From the NCBI RefSeq assembly GCF_013415905.1, contig NZ_CP058909.1:1240001-1304000 (forward strand): 64,000 bases of DNA. The letters are read 5' to 3'. Made by a program: the position numbers and the translations under genes. Positions 26,414-34,354 of the stretch are shown piece after piece; position 1 is the first letter of the stretch; each line of letters begins with the position of its first letter. The DNA is from Halosimplex pelagicum. Its GTDB lineage: Archaea; Halobacteriota; Halobacteria; Halobacteriales; Haloarculaceae. The notes under the pieces are model-generated. The model did no database searches and was not told where the DNA came from. It saw only the letters and a list, made by a program, of their open reading frames with translations.

Positions 26414-28189
26414 CTACAGCAACAACCGCTTGAGTCCGATACTCACCCCGATAAACAGAATCCCGCCAGCAAACACCAGTAGGCCTGTACCCACGTCGAA
26501 ATAACCGATAGTCCCAGCTGAAAGCACCGTTCCGGCCAGCCAGACGGAGTTTTTCAACATCCCGGTGAACGGCGGCGCACCGCCTCGGATTCGGCTCATC
26601 AGCCCGACTGACGACAGCATCACCGCGACCAACACGCTCAGACCGGAGACGATGCCGCCCCCGAATCCGACAAGGAGGTCCACGCGGGTCTGGAGGATTC
26701 CGAAGCCGAGGTATCCGTTCTCGCCGTAGATAGCTCTGCCTTGGAGGTCTCCACTCCCGTCGCTCTCAATAGAAGGCGGGGTTTCTCTCCCGACGGTCTC
26801 GCTGTTGTCGGGCGTCGGGTTGTTCGTGTCTCCGAGATCCGAACCCGAACTGGGAGTCGCAACGGTCGGCACCGACTGAGCCGTCGTCGTTCCAGAGGCC
26901 CCGGGTGTCGTCCCGTCCGGTACCGTATCCGGCCCCTTCTGTACAAGCAACCAGAAGTCCGGGGGTGTCAGCTGCCCCATCCCGGCCATCGTCTGCCACT
27001 GTGAGATGTTCATCGTAAGCTGGCCCCGCATCATCAGCTCCATCGTCCTCGCGGATTGGTCGGCCTGCGAAGGCACGTCAACGTCACCGACGCGTGAACG
27101 ATTGTAAACGACGAGCGTATGCCCCGGGTCCAGATTCGGATCGATCTGTTCGGCCTCGACGACTCGACCGGTGAGACGATATCTCCCGCTTTCGGGCATC
27201 GTCGGCGTCTGTTGAACCGTGTTCGATAGCCCGACGTACCGCACTGTGTCTTCAGACGCCCCGGAAGATGAATCCCACAGGGCGCCCGTGTGGATCACTG
27301 TGTCCGACCGCAACGGCTCACACCCGGAAAACGGGAACTCCACTGTATTTTCGCCCTCACACGAGCTCGTCGCGGCCATCGTCTCCTGTGCAGAGAGCCG
27401 CGCACCCGTGGCGCTCGCGGTGACCGTCACTACATCTCCAACGTCGTCGTCGCCGATCTCGCTGACGCTCCCGATCCGTTCACCCGACTGCCGCACCTGA
27501 CTGGTGTAATAGGTCTGCGAACCCGAGTAGTCACTACTGGCGAGCGTGACCTGACTCTCGCCGCCCGTGTACCAGGCCCGGTCTCCATACGCAATCGCAG
27601 ATGCGGACTGGTTCTCCGATTGCAGGACGACCGGGGTGGGAAGCGACGAATTGCGCTGGTTGAACAGGACCGCTCGGACCGTTCGGCCGGGCTGGGCCAA
27701 CCGTTCCTGATCGGCGCCCACCGTTCCGAAGAGTCCAGGCTGTGTGGTCCCGCTCAGATCCAACGCCATCGGGAAGTGACGATACGATCCCTGTGTCTCG
27801 ACCAGTTGCCCGTCGTGGGCACCCTGATCCAGCGAAGATATCGGCACCGATTGCCCATCGTAATTGAACGAAGCTGACTCGGCGAACAGCGCCTGTGTCC
27901 GTGCATTGAGCGGGAGCGTCGGACCGCTCACGCTCGCCCTGGCAGTCTCCGGTCGCTTGTCCGTGAAAACCAGATACGTCATCTCGCCGGCATCGAGGGC
28001 GAAGACGTTCGACCGGGGTTGCACGTCAAGTCGAGCCGTCCAGTTCAGTTGCTGATTGAGCAGCTGTTGTTGGTTGCGCTCGTGAATTTCGATCGCAACA
28101 CCCGATACGTCCTCCGCTGCAGCGGCTACCCCAAACGCGGCAACCGCAGAGAGCAGGATACCCAGACAGACTACCGCGCGAATTCGCAT
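26414..28189 (-). CDS. large secreted, membrane-anchored protein
   Basis: A 591-residue protein with an N-terminal signal peptide (AVVCLGILLSAVAAFGVAAA), a long extracellular region and a Thr/Ser/Pro-rich linker. It ends in about four membrane helices (GGGIVSGLSVLVAVMLSSVG and after). A GGAG ribosome site five bases before the ATG at 28189 supports this start over one six codons upstream. The layout resembles the exoprotein of the conjugation-like cluster at 48782-50497, so it may be a surface component of a transfer system; no domain is named. A 37-base piece of this gene recurs in the relic at 24883-24925. Confidence 0.65.
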   Translation of the reverse strand: MRIRAVVCLGILLSAVAAFGVAAAAEDVSGVAIEIHERNQQQLLNQQLNWTARLDVQPRSNVFALDAGEMTYLVFTDKRPETARASVSGPTLPLNARTQALFAESASFNYDGQSVPISSLDQGAHDGQLVETQGSYRHFPMALDLSGTTQPGLFGTVGADQERLAQPGRTVRAVLFNQRNSSLPTPVVLQSENQSASAIAYGDRAWYTGGESQVTLASSDYSGSQTYYTSQVRQSGERIGSVSEIGDDDVGDVVTVTASATGARLSAQETMAATSSCEGENTVEFPFSGCEPLRSDTVIHTGALWDSSSGASEDTVRYVGLSNTVQQTPTMPESGRYRLTGRVVEAEQIDPNLDPGHTLVVYNRSRVGDVDVPSQADQSARTMELMMRGQLTMNISQWQTMAGMGQLTPPDFWLLVQKGPDTVPDGTTPGASGTTTAQSVPTVATPSSGSDLGDTNNPTPDNSETVGRETPPSIESDGSGDLQGRAIYGENGYLGFGILQTRVDLLVGFGGGIVSGLSVLVAVMLSSVGLMSRIRGGAPPFTGMLKNSVWLAGTVLSAGTIGYFDVGTGLLVFAGGILFIGVSIGLKRLLL

Positions 28190-28318
28190 ATCTCCCTCTA
28201 TATTCAATTCCCATTGATAATATTTTTCAAATACTACACACGTCGACTGGCGATGTCGTGGCTGGATCGTGACTGATTCGTCGCCACGATCAGGTTGCGT
28301 ACGGCGTTCGGCTCGGAG

Positions 28319-28350
28319 TGGACTACCCTACCTACTCGCTCATGGCTGAA
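28319..28350. repeat. copy of a dispersed element end
   Basis: GTGGACTACCCTACCTACTC and the following CGCTCATGGCTGAA match the arms of the inverted repeat at 35502-35554/35936-35987. Probably an end of a decayed mobile element, perhaps IS200/IS605-related. Confidence 0.45.
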
Positions 28351-28460
28351 TTGTGCCCACGCTTCCAATACGCCCGCGTAACAGACGGAGGTAGCATGCT
28401 CACCGAGCAACTAAGCTCACTGTGCTAAAAGCTCGCTGAGCAAATTATTGACTCTCCAAG

Positions 28461-28562
28461 ATGCGGGAGCAGACGTTCTACGCGGACGCCGCACCGGCTG
28501 ATCCGAGCGCACTGAACGAGGAGGCAGAGGGCGATCGCACACTCGACGAACTGTTCGATTGA
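28461..28562 (+). pseudogene. 3' fragment of a module-B winged-helix gene
   Basis: These 102 bases differ at only nine positions from the last 102 bases of the winged-helix gene at 32594-33241. They encode EQTFYADAAPADPSALNE and the end DRTLDELFD. An ATG happens to open the fragment. The DNA-binding part is gone. As at 33241, a PIN toxin gene follows convergently. Confidence 0.8.
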
Positions 28563-28564
28563 TG

Positions 28565-28966
28565 TTAGTTCCAGACCGTTTCCTCGCCTGAGAATGCTTC
28601 GTCGTTGGTGACGATCGCCTTGGTGTTCTGGACTCGGTGGGCCGATGCAAGGAGTCCGTCGTGCATGGTATACAGATCAATCTCACTGGCGAAGACTGCC
28701 AGCTCGTGCTCTCCAATCGAGGTGACCTTGACCGGCCCGTTCGTGACGAGTCGGCGGAGCGTCTCCCGCGGGTCTCCCTGAAGTTTGATGCCAGCGACGA
28801 CGCCACCGTTATCGACTTGGTAGAGCGCCTCTGCGACCTGTACGTCCGGGGCCTGCAACACGTCGATACCCTGCTCTGCCCGGGAAAAGACCTCGTCAGC
28901 GGCGTCAGGAAGCTCATCTACGAGGTACCGAAGCAGGGCGACCGCGTCCACCATGTACGTCGCCAT
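28565..28966 (-). CDS. vapC: VapC-type PIN domain toxin
   Basis: A 133-residue PIN ribonuclease. Acidic residues appear in YMVDAVALLRYL (first Asp), QVAEALYQV (Glu) and EIDLYTMHDGLLASAH (third Asp region), followed by IVTNDEAFSG. It would cut RNA when free of antitoxin. The AbrB-type gene lies directly upstream. The module sits between a winged-helix gene fragment and an origin box. Confidence 0.82.
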   Translation of the reverse strand: MATYMVDAVALLRYLVDELPDAADEVFSRAEQGIDVLQAPDVQVAEALYQVDNGGVVAGIKLQGDPRETLRRLVTNGPVKVTSIGEHELAVFASEIDLYTMHDGLLASAHRVQNTKAIVTNDEAFSGEETVWN

Positions 28967-28968
28967 AA

Positions 28969-29271
28969 TCAGGAATCGCTCTCCTCTCCAAGAAGGTTGG
29001 TCTCGATGTCCTCACGGTGTTGTTCAACGCGCCGTTCAAGTTCTTCTGCAACCTCTTCTCGCTTTTCAGGCGATGTGTCATCGGGCACTAACATCCCGCG
29101 GGCACTCGAACGGTTCGCCTTCCGAACAACGATGCCCTCTTCGCGGCTCTGCCAAACAACCTCATCACCAGGCTCAAGACCGAACTCGTCCCGGAACTCT
29201 TTCGGGATCGTGACCTGGCCCTTGCGGGTGATCCGCGTCGTCTCGGTTTCGCTCTCGTTGTCTGTGCTCAT
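28969..29271 (-). CDS. vapB: AbrB/MazE-type antitoxin
   Basis: A 100-residue protein with the swapped-hairpin AbrB DNA-binding motif TRKGQVTIPKEFRDEFGLEP near residue 15-35 and an acidic helical tail (EKREEVAEELERRVEQHRED) that should wrap the toxin. Two bases separate it from the PIN gene. It should repress its own promoter in the AT-rich bases before 29271. Confidence 0.82.
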   Translation of the reverse strand: MSTDNESETETTRITRKGQVTIPKEFRDEFGLEPGDEVVWQSREEGIVVRKANRSSARGMLVPDDTSPEKREEVAEELERRVEQHREDIETNLLGEESDS

Positions 29272-29354
29272 GTATAGTACTACGGGGCGTATTACCTAAG
29301 GGTTGGGGTGGCTACTACCACCCGAATAACAGGGCGAAGAGGACCTGAGAGGGA

Positions 29355-29411
29355 TCTAAGGTGACATCCTCCGCGCCGTAAACGGCGAGGCTTCCCACGC
29401 ATGGGGAATAC
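29355..29411 (-). repeat. IS200/IS605-type right-end remnant
   Basis: On the minus strand GCCTCGCCGTTTACGGCGCG followed by GAGGATGTCAC forms the hairpin typical of haloarchaeal TnpB element ends. It compares closely with the end of the TnpB element at 37343. No tnpB gene remains here. Confidence 0.55.
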
Positions 29412-29544
29412 CAGTCAATCGTCGCTGGCAGAGGGTTCACACTCTTGGAACGCCGTAACCGCCATCTGGGCTGGTACGCTCCTCTCACGGTAAGTCGTGG
29501 CGGTATCACAACCGCTCCCATCCTGAGGCGAGTCATTTTCAAAC

Positions 29545-29600
29545 AGAAACTTCTCCAGCGAGATGACCCACACACCTCGCACCGAGTGAAAACGAATATC
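29545..29600 (+). repeat. origin-recognition-box-like repeat, copy 1
   Basis: CCAGCGAGATGAC, then CACACACCTCGCACCGAGTG and AAAACGAATAT. It is about 80% identical to 34188-34243. The core ACACACC-N5-CGAGTGAA recurs around the adjacent orc1/cdc6 gene, on both strands. Confidence 0.6.
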
Positions 29601-29611
29601 GCACGAGTCGC

Positions 29612-30811
29612 TCAGGAGTTGTCGAGGGCTTCGACGATGATTTCTGGATCGCGCAAGAGACGATGTTCGAGGTAGCTCCCTTCGCCTTGCCCACCACCAG
29701 TATGGTTTGATTCGGTAACGCCGAGAAACGACTGCTCTTTGAGAAGCCGGTAGACCCGGTCTTCGGAAAGCGGTTCGGCTCCCTCTCGTTCGGCGAGTTT
29801 CGTGTAGAGCGTGTAGACCCGGTGCGTTCGGAACGCCTCTCGTTCGGGGTTGTCTGCGGTCAGCAATGCAAGTGCGCGGAGGATATACTTCACGTGAGGT
29901 GTCGTCCCGCTTACGAGCTTCTCGAACCGGTTCGCCTCCGCTCGCTTCACCGCGTCGTCGACGTGGTCAATTGTGACAGTGTCCGTCCCATCCTTCTCCG
30001 CGAGTCGTCCGGCTTCGTACAGGGTGTCGATCGCCTTTCGCGCGTCGCCGTGCTCTTTTGCGGACAACGCAGCAACTTTCGGGATAACATCCGTGTTGAG
30101 TACGCCATCCTCGAAGGCGTCCGTTCGATTTGCGAGGATCTCCCGGAGTTGGTCGGCATCGTAGGGGTCGAATACCAGCTCATTGTCTTGGAGACTGGAG
30201 TCGAGCCGCTCGTTCAGGCGGTCCCGGTATTCGATCTTGTTGCTGATACAGATCGCCCCGATGTGTGTCTCGGACTTGCCGCTCTCTCGTGCCCGTGAGA
30301 GGCTTCGGAGGAGTTCGTCGTCGTCCAGTTTATCGATCTCATCGAGAATGACGACGAACGAGTCGACGCTGTGCTCGTCAAGCAAGTCCCACGTGATATC
30401 CCGGTAGTCCGCGGCGGCGATTCCAACGCGAGGGATCTCTACATCGGCATGTAAATTTGCCACGAGCTGACGACCCATCTCGCGGCTAGCCTTCGTTTCC
30501 GTCTGGTAATCTGAGCAGTCGACGTATGCGTGTTGAAATTCGACTTCGTTCGCCTCGGCTTCGGTATGGGCTTCGCGGGCCACACACCTCGCAACGAGTG
30601 ACTTTCCAGCACCTGTCTTCCCATACACGATCGTCGTTTCCGGTGGGCCGCCTATCGTTGCTGGCCCGAGCGCCTGTCCGATCGAACTCACTTCGTCGTC
30701 TCGGCCCACAACGCGCTCTAGTTCGGGAACGTGACCGACGCGCAGAAGCTCTCGATTGGCGAAGATCCCACCTGTCTCGAAGATATTAGTCGCCTGTTCC
30801 GACTCGTCCAT
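29612..30811 (-). CDS. orc1: Orc1/Cdc6 replication initiator A
   Basis: A 399-residue AAA+ initiator. Walker A is YGKTGAGKS (about 63-71), Walker B FVVILDEIDKLDDDE, sensor 1 AICISNKIE, sensor 2 EHGDARKAID. A C-terminal winged helix (about residues 300-390) follows. It binds origin boxes and loads the MCM helicase. Boxes with the core AACGAGTGAA lie directly upstream (30855-31063) and downstream (29569). Length is normal. Confidence 0.92.
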   Translation of the reverse strand: MDESEQATNIFETGGIFANRELLRVGHVPELERVVGRDDEVSSIGQALGPATIGGPPETTIVYGKTGAGKSLVARCVAREAHTEAEANEVEFQHAYVDCSDYQTETKASREMGRQLVANLHADVEIPRVGIAAADYRDITWDLLDEHSVDSFVVILDEIDKLDDDELLRSLSRARESGKSETHIGAICISNKIEYRDRLNERLDSSLQDNELVFDPYDADQLREILANRTDAFEDGVLNTDVIPKVAALSAKEHGDARKAIDTLYEAGRLAEKDGTDTVTIDHVDDAVKRAEANRFEKLVSGTTPHVKYILRALALLTADNPEREAFRTHRVYTLYTKLAEREGAEPLSEDRVYRLLKEQSFLGVTESNHTGGGQGEGSYLEHRLLRDPEIIVEALDNS

Positions 30812-30854
30812 TGGGTATGTTGACAGAACCCGACGAACCCAATAAAGATACCGA

Positions 30855-31063
30855 CTTCACAACGAGTGAATCTCTCCAAATCGAACGAAATTCGATAACA
30901 CGACAAACTTAGAGAGGTTTATATGTGCTATATCTCTATCCGAGACACCAGACAACGAGTGAATCCTGCCTTAATCAATAGTTTTCTCTGAGACGGAACT
31001 CGTGCTTCTGGGGTCCACCATCGTGAGTGGTCAACTTCACTCGTTGCCCGGTGTGTCTCTTCG
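30855..31063. other. candidate replication origin A
   Basis: Directly upstream of orc1/cdc6 A lie CTTCACAACGAGTGAATCTC (30855) and CCAGACAACGAGTGAATCC (30948) on the plus strand. TTCACTCGTTGCCCGGTGTG (31036) is the opposite orientation. Boxes in facing orientation next to an initiator gene, with an AT-rich TATATGTGCTATATC part at 30921, fit a haloarchaeal plasmid origin. Confidence 0.65.
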
Positions 31064-31078
31064 TCTCCGGCATCGTGT

Positions 31079-31434
31079 TTAGTTAGTGGCATTGTGCCAT
31101 CGAGCGAAACTCTGCAACCAATTTTCGGCTGTTTTCGGTTCGACGTGGCTGAAGCAATTCGAGAATGCCGTCGTTCGGCGCTTGAGCTCTCGAAAGATCC
31201 GTTCGATGGCGTTACGATTTCCGTGGCGACGCATCTGAAATCGGAGCCCAGCTCGTTGCAGTGCGGCTTGGAGGTGTTGAGCGCCGTCTACGAGGAAGAT
31301 GGCGGTTTCGACATCGTGTTTGTCTCGCAGTTCGCGGAGGAAGATCTCGGTGAGGGCAGTCGTGGTTGTTGAAAAGAGGCGGACGTGGAGTAGGTTGTTT
31401 GTTTCGGGGTCTGCGGCGGCGTACAGCCAGTATT
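31079..31434 (-). pseudogene. C-terminal fragment of an IS6-type transposase
   Basis: The minus strand reads YWLYAAADPETNNLLHVRLF, AIFLVDGAQHLQAAL, HGNRNAIERIFRELKRRT and ENWLQSFARWHNATN, the catalytic second half of a haloarchaeal IS6-type transposase (second D and E present). Everything before YWLYAAA is missing and is replaced by a TnpB tail on the other strand. It separates two origin-like boxes. Confidence 0.75.
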
Positions 31435-31462
31435 GCTGAATCAAACACGTCCGCGCGGGACA

Positions 31463-31598
31463 GAAGTCTCCGAGCGGACGGGCCAACCGTCAACTGCCCC
31501 TCAAGTCGGGAACGTTGAACGTGAGCGACGAGTTTACGTCCGCCGAAGTTTCGGCTTGAACGGGATTTCACCGACAAGCCCCGGCGTTTACGCCGGGG
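31463..31598 (+). pseudogene. 3' remnant of a TnpB gene with its end hairpin
   Basis: The plus strand reads GRANRQLPLKSGTLNVSDEF and TSAEVSA, then a TGA at 31557, the typical tail of haloarchaeal TnpB proteins (compare RGTLNVSGEYVPPASVEA at 43486). Twenty bases on, CCCCGGCG-TTTA-CGCCGGGG (31579-31598) forms the end hairpin, where the reRNA/omega RNA scaffold would lie in an intact element. Confidence 0.65.
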
Positions 31599-31620
31599 TA
31601 GTTGACCGAGAGAACATCTG

Positions 31621-31650
31621 CTTTCACTCGTTACCCGGTGTGTGTCCCCC
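31621..31650 (-). repeat. origin-recognition-box-like repeat
   Basis: CTTTCACTCGTTACCCGGTG then TGTGTCC matches the box at 31034-31063 in the same orientation. The IS6/TnpB debris lies between these two boxes. Confidence 0.55.
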
Positions 31651-31656
31651 AGAATA

Positions 31657-32472
31657 TCAAAAGACCAACTGTATCTCATCGACTCGACGATTCAGCGGTT
31701 TTCGTGCGATACTCTCTCGAAGGTCTGCCTCTGAGTGCCATGTGTGACATCGGTTTGCCTCTTCGAACCGACGAAATAGTGCGAGATGAACCCAGCTGTA
31801 TGCTGGTTCATCGCTGTCTCTGGTATCCAGTTCCTCGTCGAGAAACGCTGTGAGTTCATGTTCCGTCAGTTGGATCCCGTTGTCTCTGGCGGTTACAACA
31901 AGGCCGCGGAGTTCCGCTTTCTTCTGGCTGTCATCGAGATCGGCTGCGAGTGCGATGTGGCGGGCCACCTCCAACACTTCGTCTTTCGTCTCGAACGTAT
32001 CTCGCTCGACTCCGTAATAGTCTCGTGGCAGAACGACAGTCTGAGCGAAACAATGGTCGTGCCGAAGTAGTCCGAATTCGACGGCCTCGCCGCCAGAATC
32101 CTTCTCGTAGATGGCGACGTTGCGGTCGGCAAATTCCGTCAGGAGGTGAAACTTGAGTTCGAATTCCAGCGGATCGGTCCGTCCCTGACCAATCGTGAGA
32201 CCGAGCGACGGCGTGTCCCCGAGCACGACTGCGGTGGTTGTCGTCGGCTTTGCGAGTTCGTACTGTGCGATCCTGAGAGAACGGTGGTACTCACGTCGGT
32301 AGCTCCCGAAGACGATGTATGAAGTATACCCGGCCGCCTGAAGTTGTGGCAGTTCTTCGTTCACCCAGGTTCGAATAGCCGTGTAGTCTTCGCTCGGCAG
32401 TGTTGTTCCCGACAGCGCCCGTTGTACTGCCGCGTGTACTTGACGACGATGGTCATCGTCTCCTGTACTCAT
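31657..32472 (-). CDS. TIR/nucleoside-deoxyribosyltransferase-like protein (module B)
   Basis: A 271-residue paralogue of the protein at 24957-25736. Shared elements in order: YIVFGSYRREY (52-62), VVLGD (82-86), ELKFHLLTEFADRNVAIY then EKDSGGEAVEFGLL (about 105-136), DDSQKKAEL and the C-terminal YSWVHLALFRRFEEANRCHT. The GGE-x-x-E(F/L)G end of the putative active-site strand is kept in both, arguing for catalysis. A winged-helix gene starts 121 bases away on the other strand. It may be a nucleotide- or NAD-handling enzyme under control of its neighbour; this is inference. Confidence 0.65.
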   Translation of the reverse strand: MSTGDDDHRRQVHAAVQRALSGTTLPSEDYTAIRTWVNEELPQLQAAGYTSYIVFGSYRREYHRSLRIAQYELAKPTTTTAVVLGDTPSLGLTIGQGRTDPLEFELKFHLLTEFADRNVAIYEKDSGGEAVEFGLLRHDHCFAQTVVLPRDYYGVERDTFETKDEVLEVARHIALAADLDDSQKKAELRGLVVTARDNGIQLTEHELTAFLDEELDTRDSDEPAYSWVHLALFRRFEEANRCHTWHSEADLRESIARKPLNRRVDEIQLVF

Positions 32473-32593
32473 CGGTGAATGGCCAGTACACCATGTCGGG
32501 CGATGAGCGTTTCGACCATGACGGCAAATTCAGAAATAACCATCATTGTCTACCCGAATACTTACCGCACTTGATCCAGTAGTTCCGTTCACG

Positions 32594-33241
32594 ATGAGTC
32601 ATCCACACGCCCCGTCGAAGCAGACCGCTCCTGAGAAGGGCCTCGCCGTCGAGCAGGTCTTCGACGTGGATGATGCGACTCCGTACGAGACCCAGCGGAC
32701 CGTGCAGCGCTATCTCTCCCAAGAGACGCGACACAACATCCTGCAGGTGATCCTCGGTCACCCCGCCCACCTCGTCTCGGTCACCGAATTCGACTACTAT
32801 ATTCCGAAGAGCCGGTCGACCATCAGCGAGCAACTTGAGGACCTGGCCACCCACGAGATCCTCATGCAGTACCATTACGAGCCGAATGCCGAAGTCAGGG
32901 ACGTTCCGGCTGACTTCTGGGGGCTCACGGAATTCGGCGTCAGCCTGCTTACGGAGTACAACTATCTTCGCGGCCTCCCGATCATGCGCGCGGCCCACGA
33001 TGCAACGCACAAAACGGAGACGGTCCAGCGTCACGAAGACGCCCCGCGACCGAGTCTGCCGGCATCGGTTAATGAAGCACTCGAATACGATGGACCGAAC
33101 CAATTAGAAGATATCGCGGATCCGTCTGCTCTCTCCGAGCTGCAGGAGCAGACGTTCTACGCGGATGCTGCACCGGCTGATCCGAGCGCACTGAACGAAG
33201 ATGCTGAGGGCGATCGCACGCTCGACGAATTGTTCGATTGA
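32594..33241 (+). CDS. winged-helix regulator (module B)
   Basis: A 215-residue paralogue of the gene at 25851-26327: YLSQETRHNILQVILGHPAH, FDYYIPKSRSTISEQLEDLA (helix-turn-helix), FWGLTEFGVSLLTEYNYLRG and VQRHEDAPRPSLP. It adds an acidic tail ending DRTLDELFD, of which a second near-identical fragment survives at 28461-28562. Start chosen at 32594 (MSHPHAPSK). Probably autoregulates the divergent promoter. Confidence 0.78.
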   Translation: MSHPHAPSKQTAPEKGLAVEQVFDVDDATPYETQRTVQRYLSQETRHNILQVILGHPAHLVSVTEFDYYIPKSRSTISEQLEDLATHEILMQYHYEPNAEVRDVPADFWGLTEFGVSLLTEYNYLRGLPIMRAAHDATHKTETVQRHEDAPRPSLPASVNEALEYDGPNQLEDIADPSALSELQEQTFYADAAPADPSALNEDAEGDRTLDELFD

Positions 33242-33332
33242 TGTTGAAACGGTGGTGTGTCCGAAGGGGTCAGCACGTCTAGATGCCGCTTCACTTGCAG
33301 AAGTGGTGTGTGGGAGACGAGAAAACACCGGA

Positions 33333-33776
33333 TCAAGCTGGCTCTTCGCGGATTTGATACAAATCAATATCCGCAGCTAGATCCCCGAATTCGGGGTCAG
33401 CTCCAACGATGAGGGTTGATCCCTGTTCGAGAGCCAACGCAGCAGCGTATGAGTCGCCGAGTGAGATGCCTCCGGCACCTTTGATCCGCGCCACAGAACT
33501 CCATGAAGGGGCCTCGATCGTAATTCCATACCCACGGAGGATTCGGAGATCCCGTTCTCCGACTTCGTACTCTTCCCCACTAGGCGGTGTCTGGTTCGGG
33601 TCGCCTGTTTCGAGGCGTGCGACCTTGTATACGACCTCAGTTGCAGTCGCATGGGAGATCGCTCCTCTCGCGTCTTCGTCTTCAACCGCTTCGAGCCGCT
33701 CTCTCACATCCCCAGCGCCGGGTTCATCGTACAAATACGCGATGAGCGGCTCTGTATCGAATACGTAGTCCGTCAT
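33333..33776 (-). CDS. vapC: VapC-type PIN domain toxin
   Basis: A 147-residue PIN protein: YVFDTEPLIAYLYDE (first Asp), ATEVVYKVARLE (Glu), GGISLGDSYAAALALEQG (third Asp) and LIVGADPEFGDL (fourth Asp). It starts in an ATGA overlap with the antitoxin stop. It faces the module-B winged-helix gene. Predicted RNase of a toxin-antitoxin pair. Confidence 0.85.
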   Translation of the reverse strand: MTDYVFDTEPLIAYLYDEPGAGDVRERLEAVEDEDARGAISHATATEVVYKVARLETGDPNQTPPSGEEYEVGERDLRILRGYGITIEAPSWSSVARIKGAGGISLGDSYAAALALEQGSTLIVGADPEFGDLAADIDLYQIREEPA

Positions 33777-34063
33777 TGATGCTGATCGAGACGCTTGTCG
33801 CGCTCACGTTCGAGCTGCTTGTCTTCCTCTTTCATTTCCTGCAGGCGGTCGAGGACGTTTCCTCTCTCGTAACGGCCGGCGTGAATGCCCTGCATCTCTT
33901 CAACCGAGGGGAGGGGTTCGACCACGATCTTCCCTTCTTCCTCGTGGATGAGGACCTTACCTGGCGTCTCGATGCCGAACCGCTCTCGGAGTTCCTTGGG
34001 AATCGTCGCCTGTCCCTTCTTAGACACGCGGATTACTTCCCCGTCATCGGACTTACTGGACAT
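33773..34063 (-). CDS. vapB: AbrB/MazE-type antitoxin
   Basis: A 96-residue protein: VSKKGQATIPKELRERFGIE is the AbrB motif, and KEEDKQLERERDKRLDQHQ a charged C-terminal helix. Start chosen at 34063 (MSSKSDDGE). Four-base overlap with the toxin gene shows translational coupling. An AT-rich TATAGTTAGTACTACTA stretch upstream is a likely autoregulated promoter. Confidence 0.83.
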   Translation of the reverse strand: MSSKSDDGEVIRVSKKGQATIPKELRERFGIETPGKVLIHEEEGKIVVEPLPSVEEMQGIHAGRYERGNVLDRLQEMKEEDKQLERERDKRLDQHQ

Positions 34064-34187
34064 ATCTGTATTACAGTTATAGTTAGTACTACTAAACACC
34101 TTTCGTCACACCCCTAGAAATCTTACCTCCTTGGAATCGGCCGAGATCATCCCCATATTCATCATCTCAGCAATTGGATTCCCGAAT

Positions 34188-34243
34188 GGAAACTCTTCCA
34201 GCGAGATGACTCACACACTTCACAACGAGTGAAAGCGAATATG
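34188..34243 (+). repeat. origin-recognition-box-like repeat, copy 2
   Basis: CCAGCGAGATGAC then TCACACACTTCACAACGAGT and GAAAGCGAATATGG. About 80% identical to 29545-29600, and like it placed behind an AbrB antitoxin gene. Here no initiator gene follows. Confidence 0.6.
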
Positions 34244-34264
34244 GGGTCCCATCTGTAGCCGATT

Positions 34265-34300
34265 GACCTCCTCCACGGCGTGAATGCCGTGGAGGAGGTC
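34265..34300. repeat. perfect 15-bp hairpin
   Basis: GACCTCCTCCACGGC (34265-34279), six-base loop, GCCGTGGAGGAGGTC (34286-34300). It resembles the hairpins at ends of haloarchaeal IS200/IS605 elements; no tnpB gene remains nearby. It could also act as a terminator. Confidence 0.6.
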
Positions 34301-34354
34301 AAGAGGCCGGTGCGAGAATATCTCCCGAGGCGGAGATCTGACTTGCCGTCTTCG

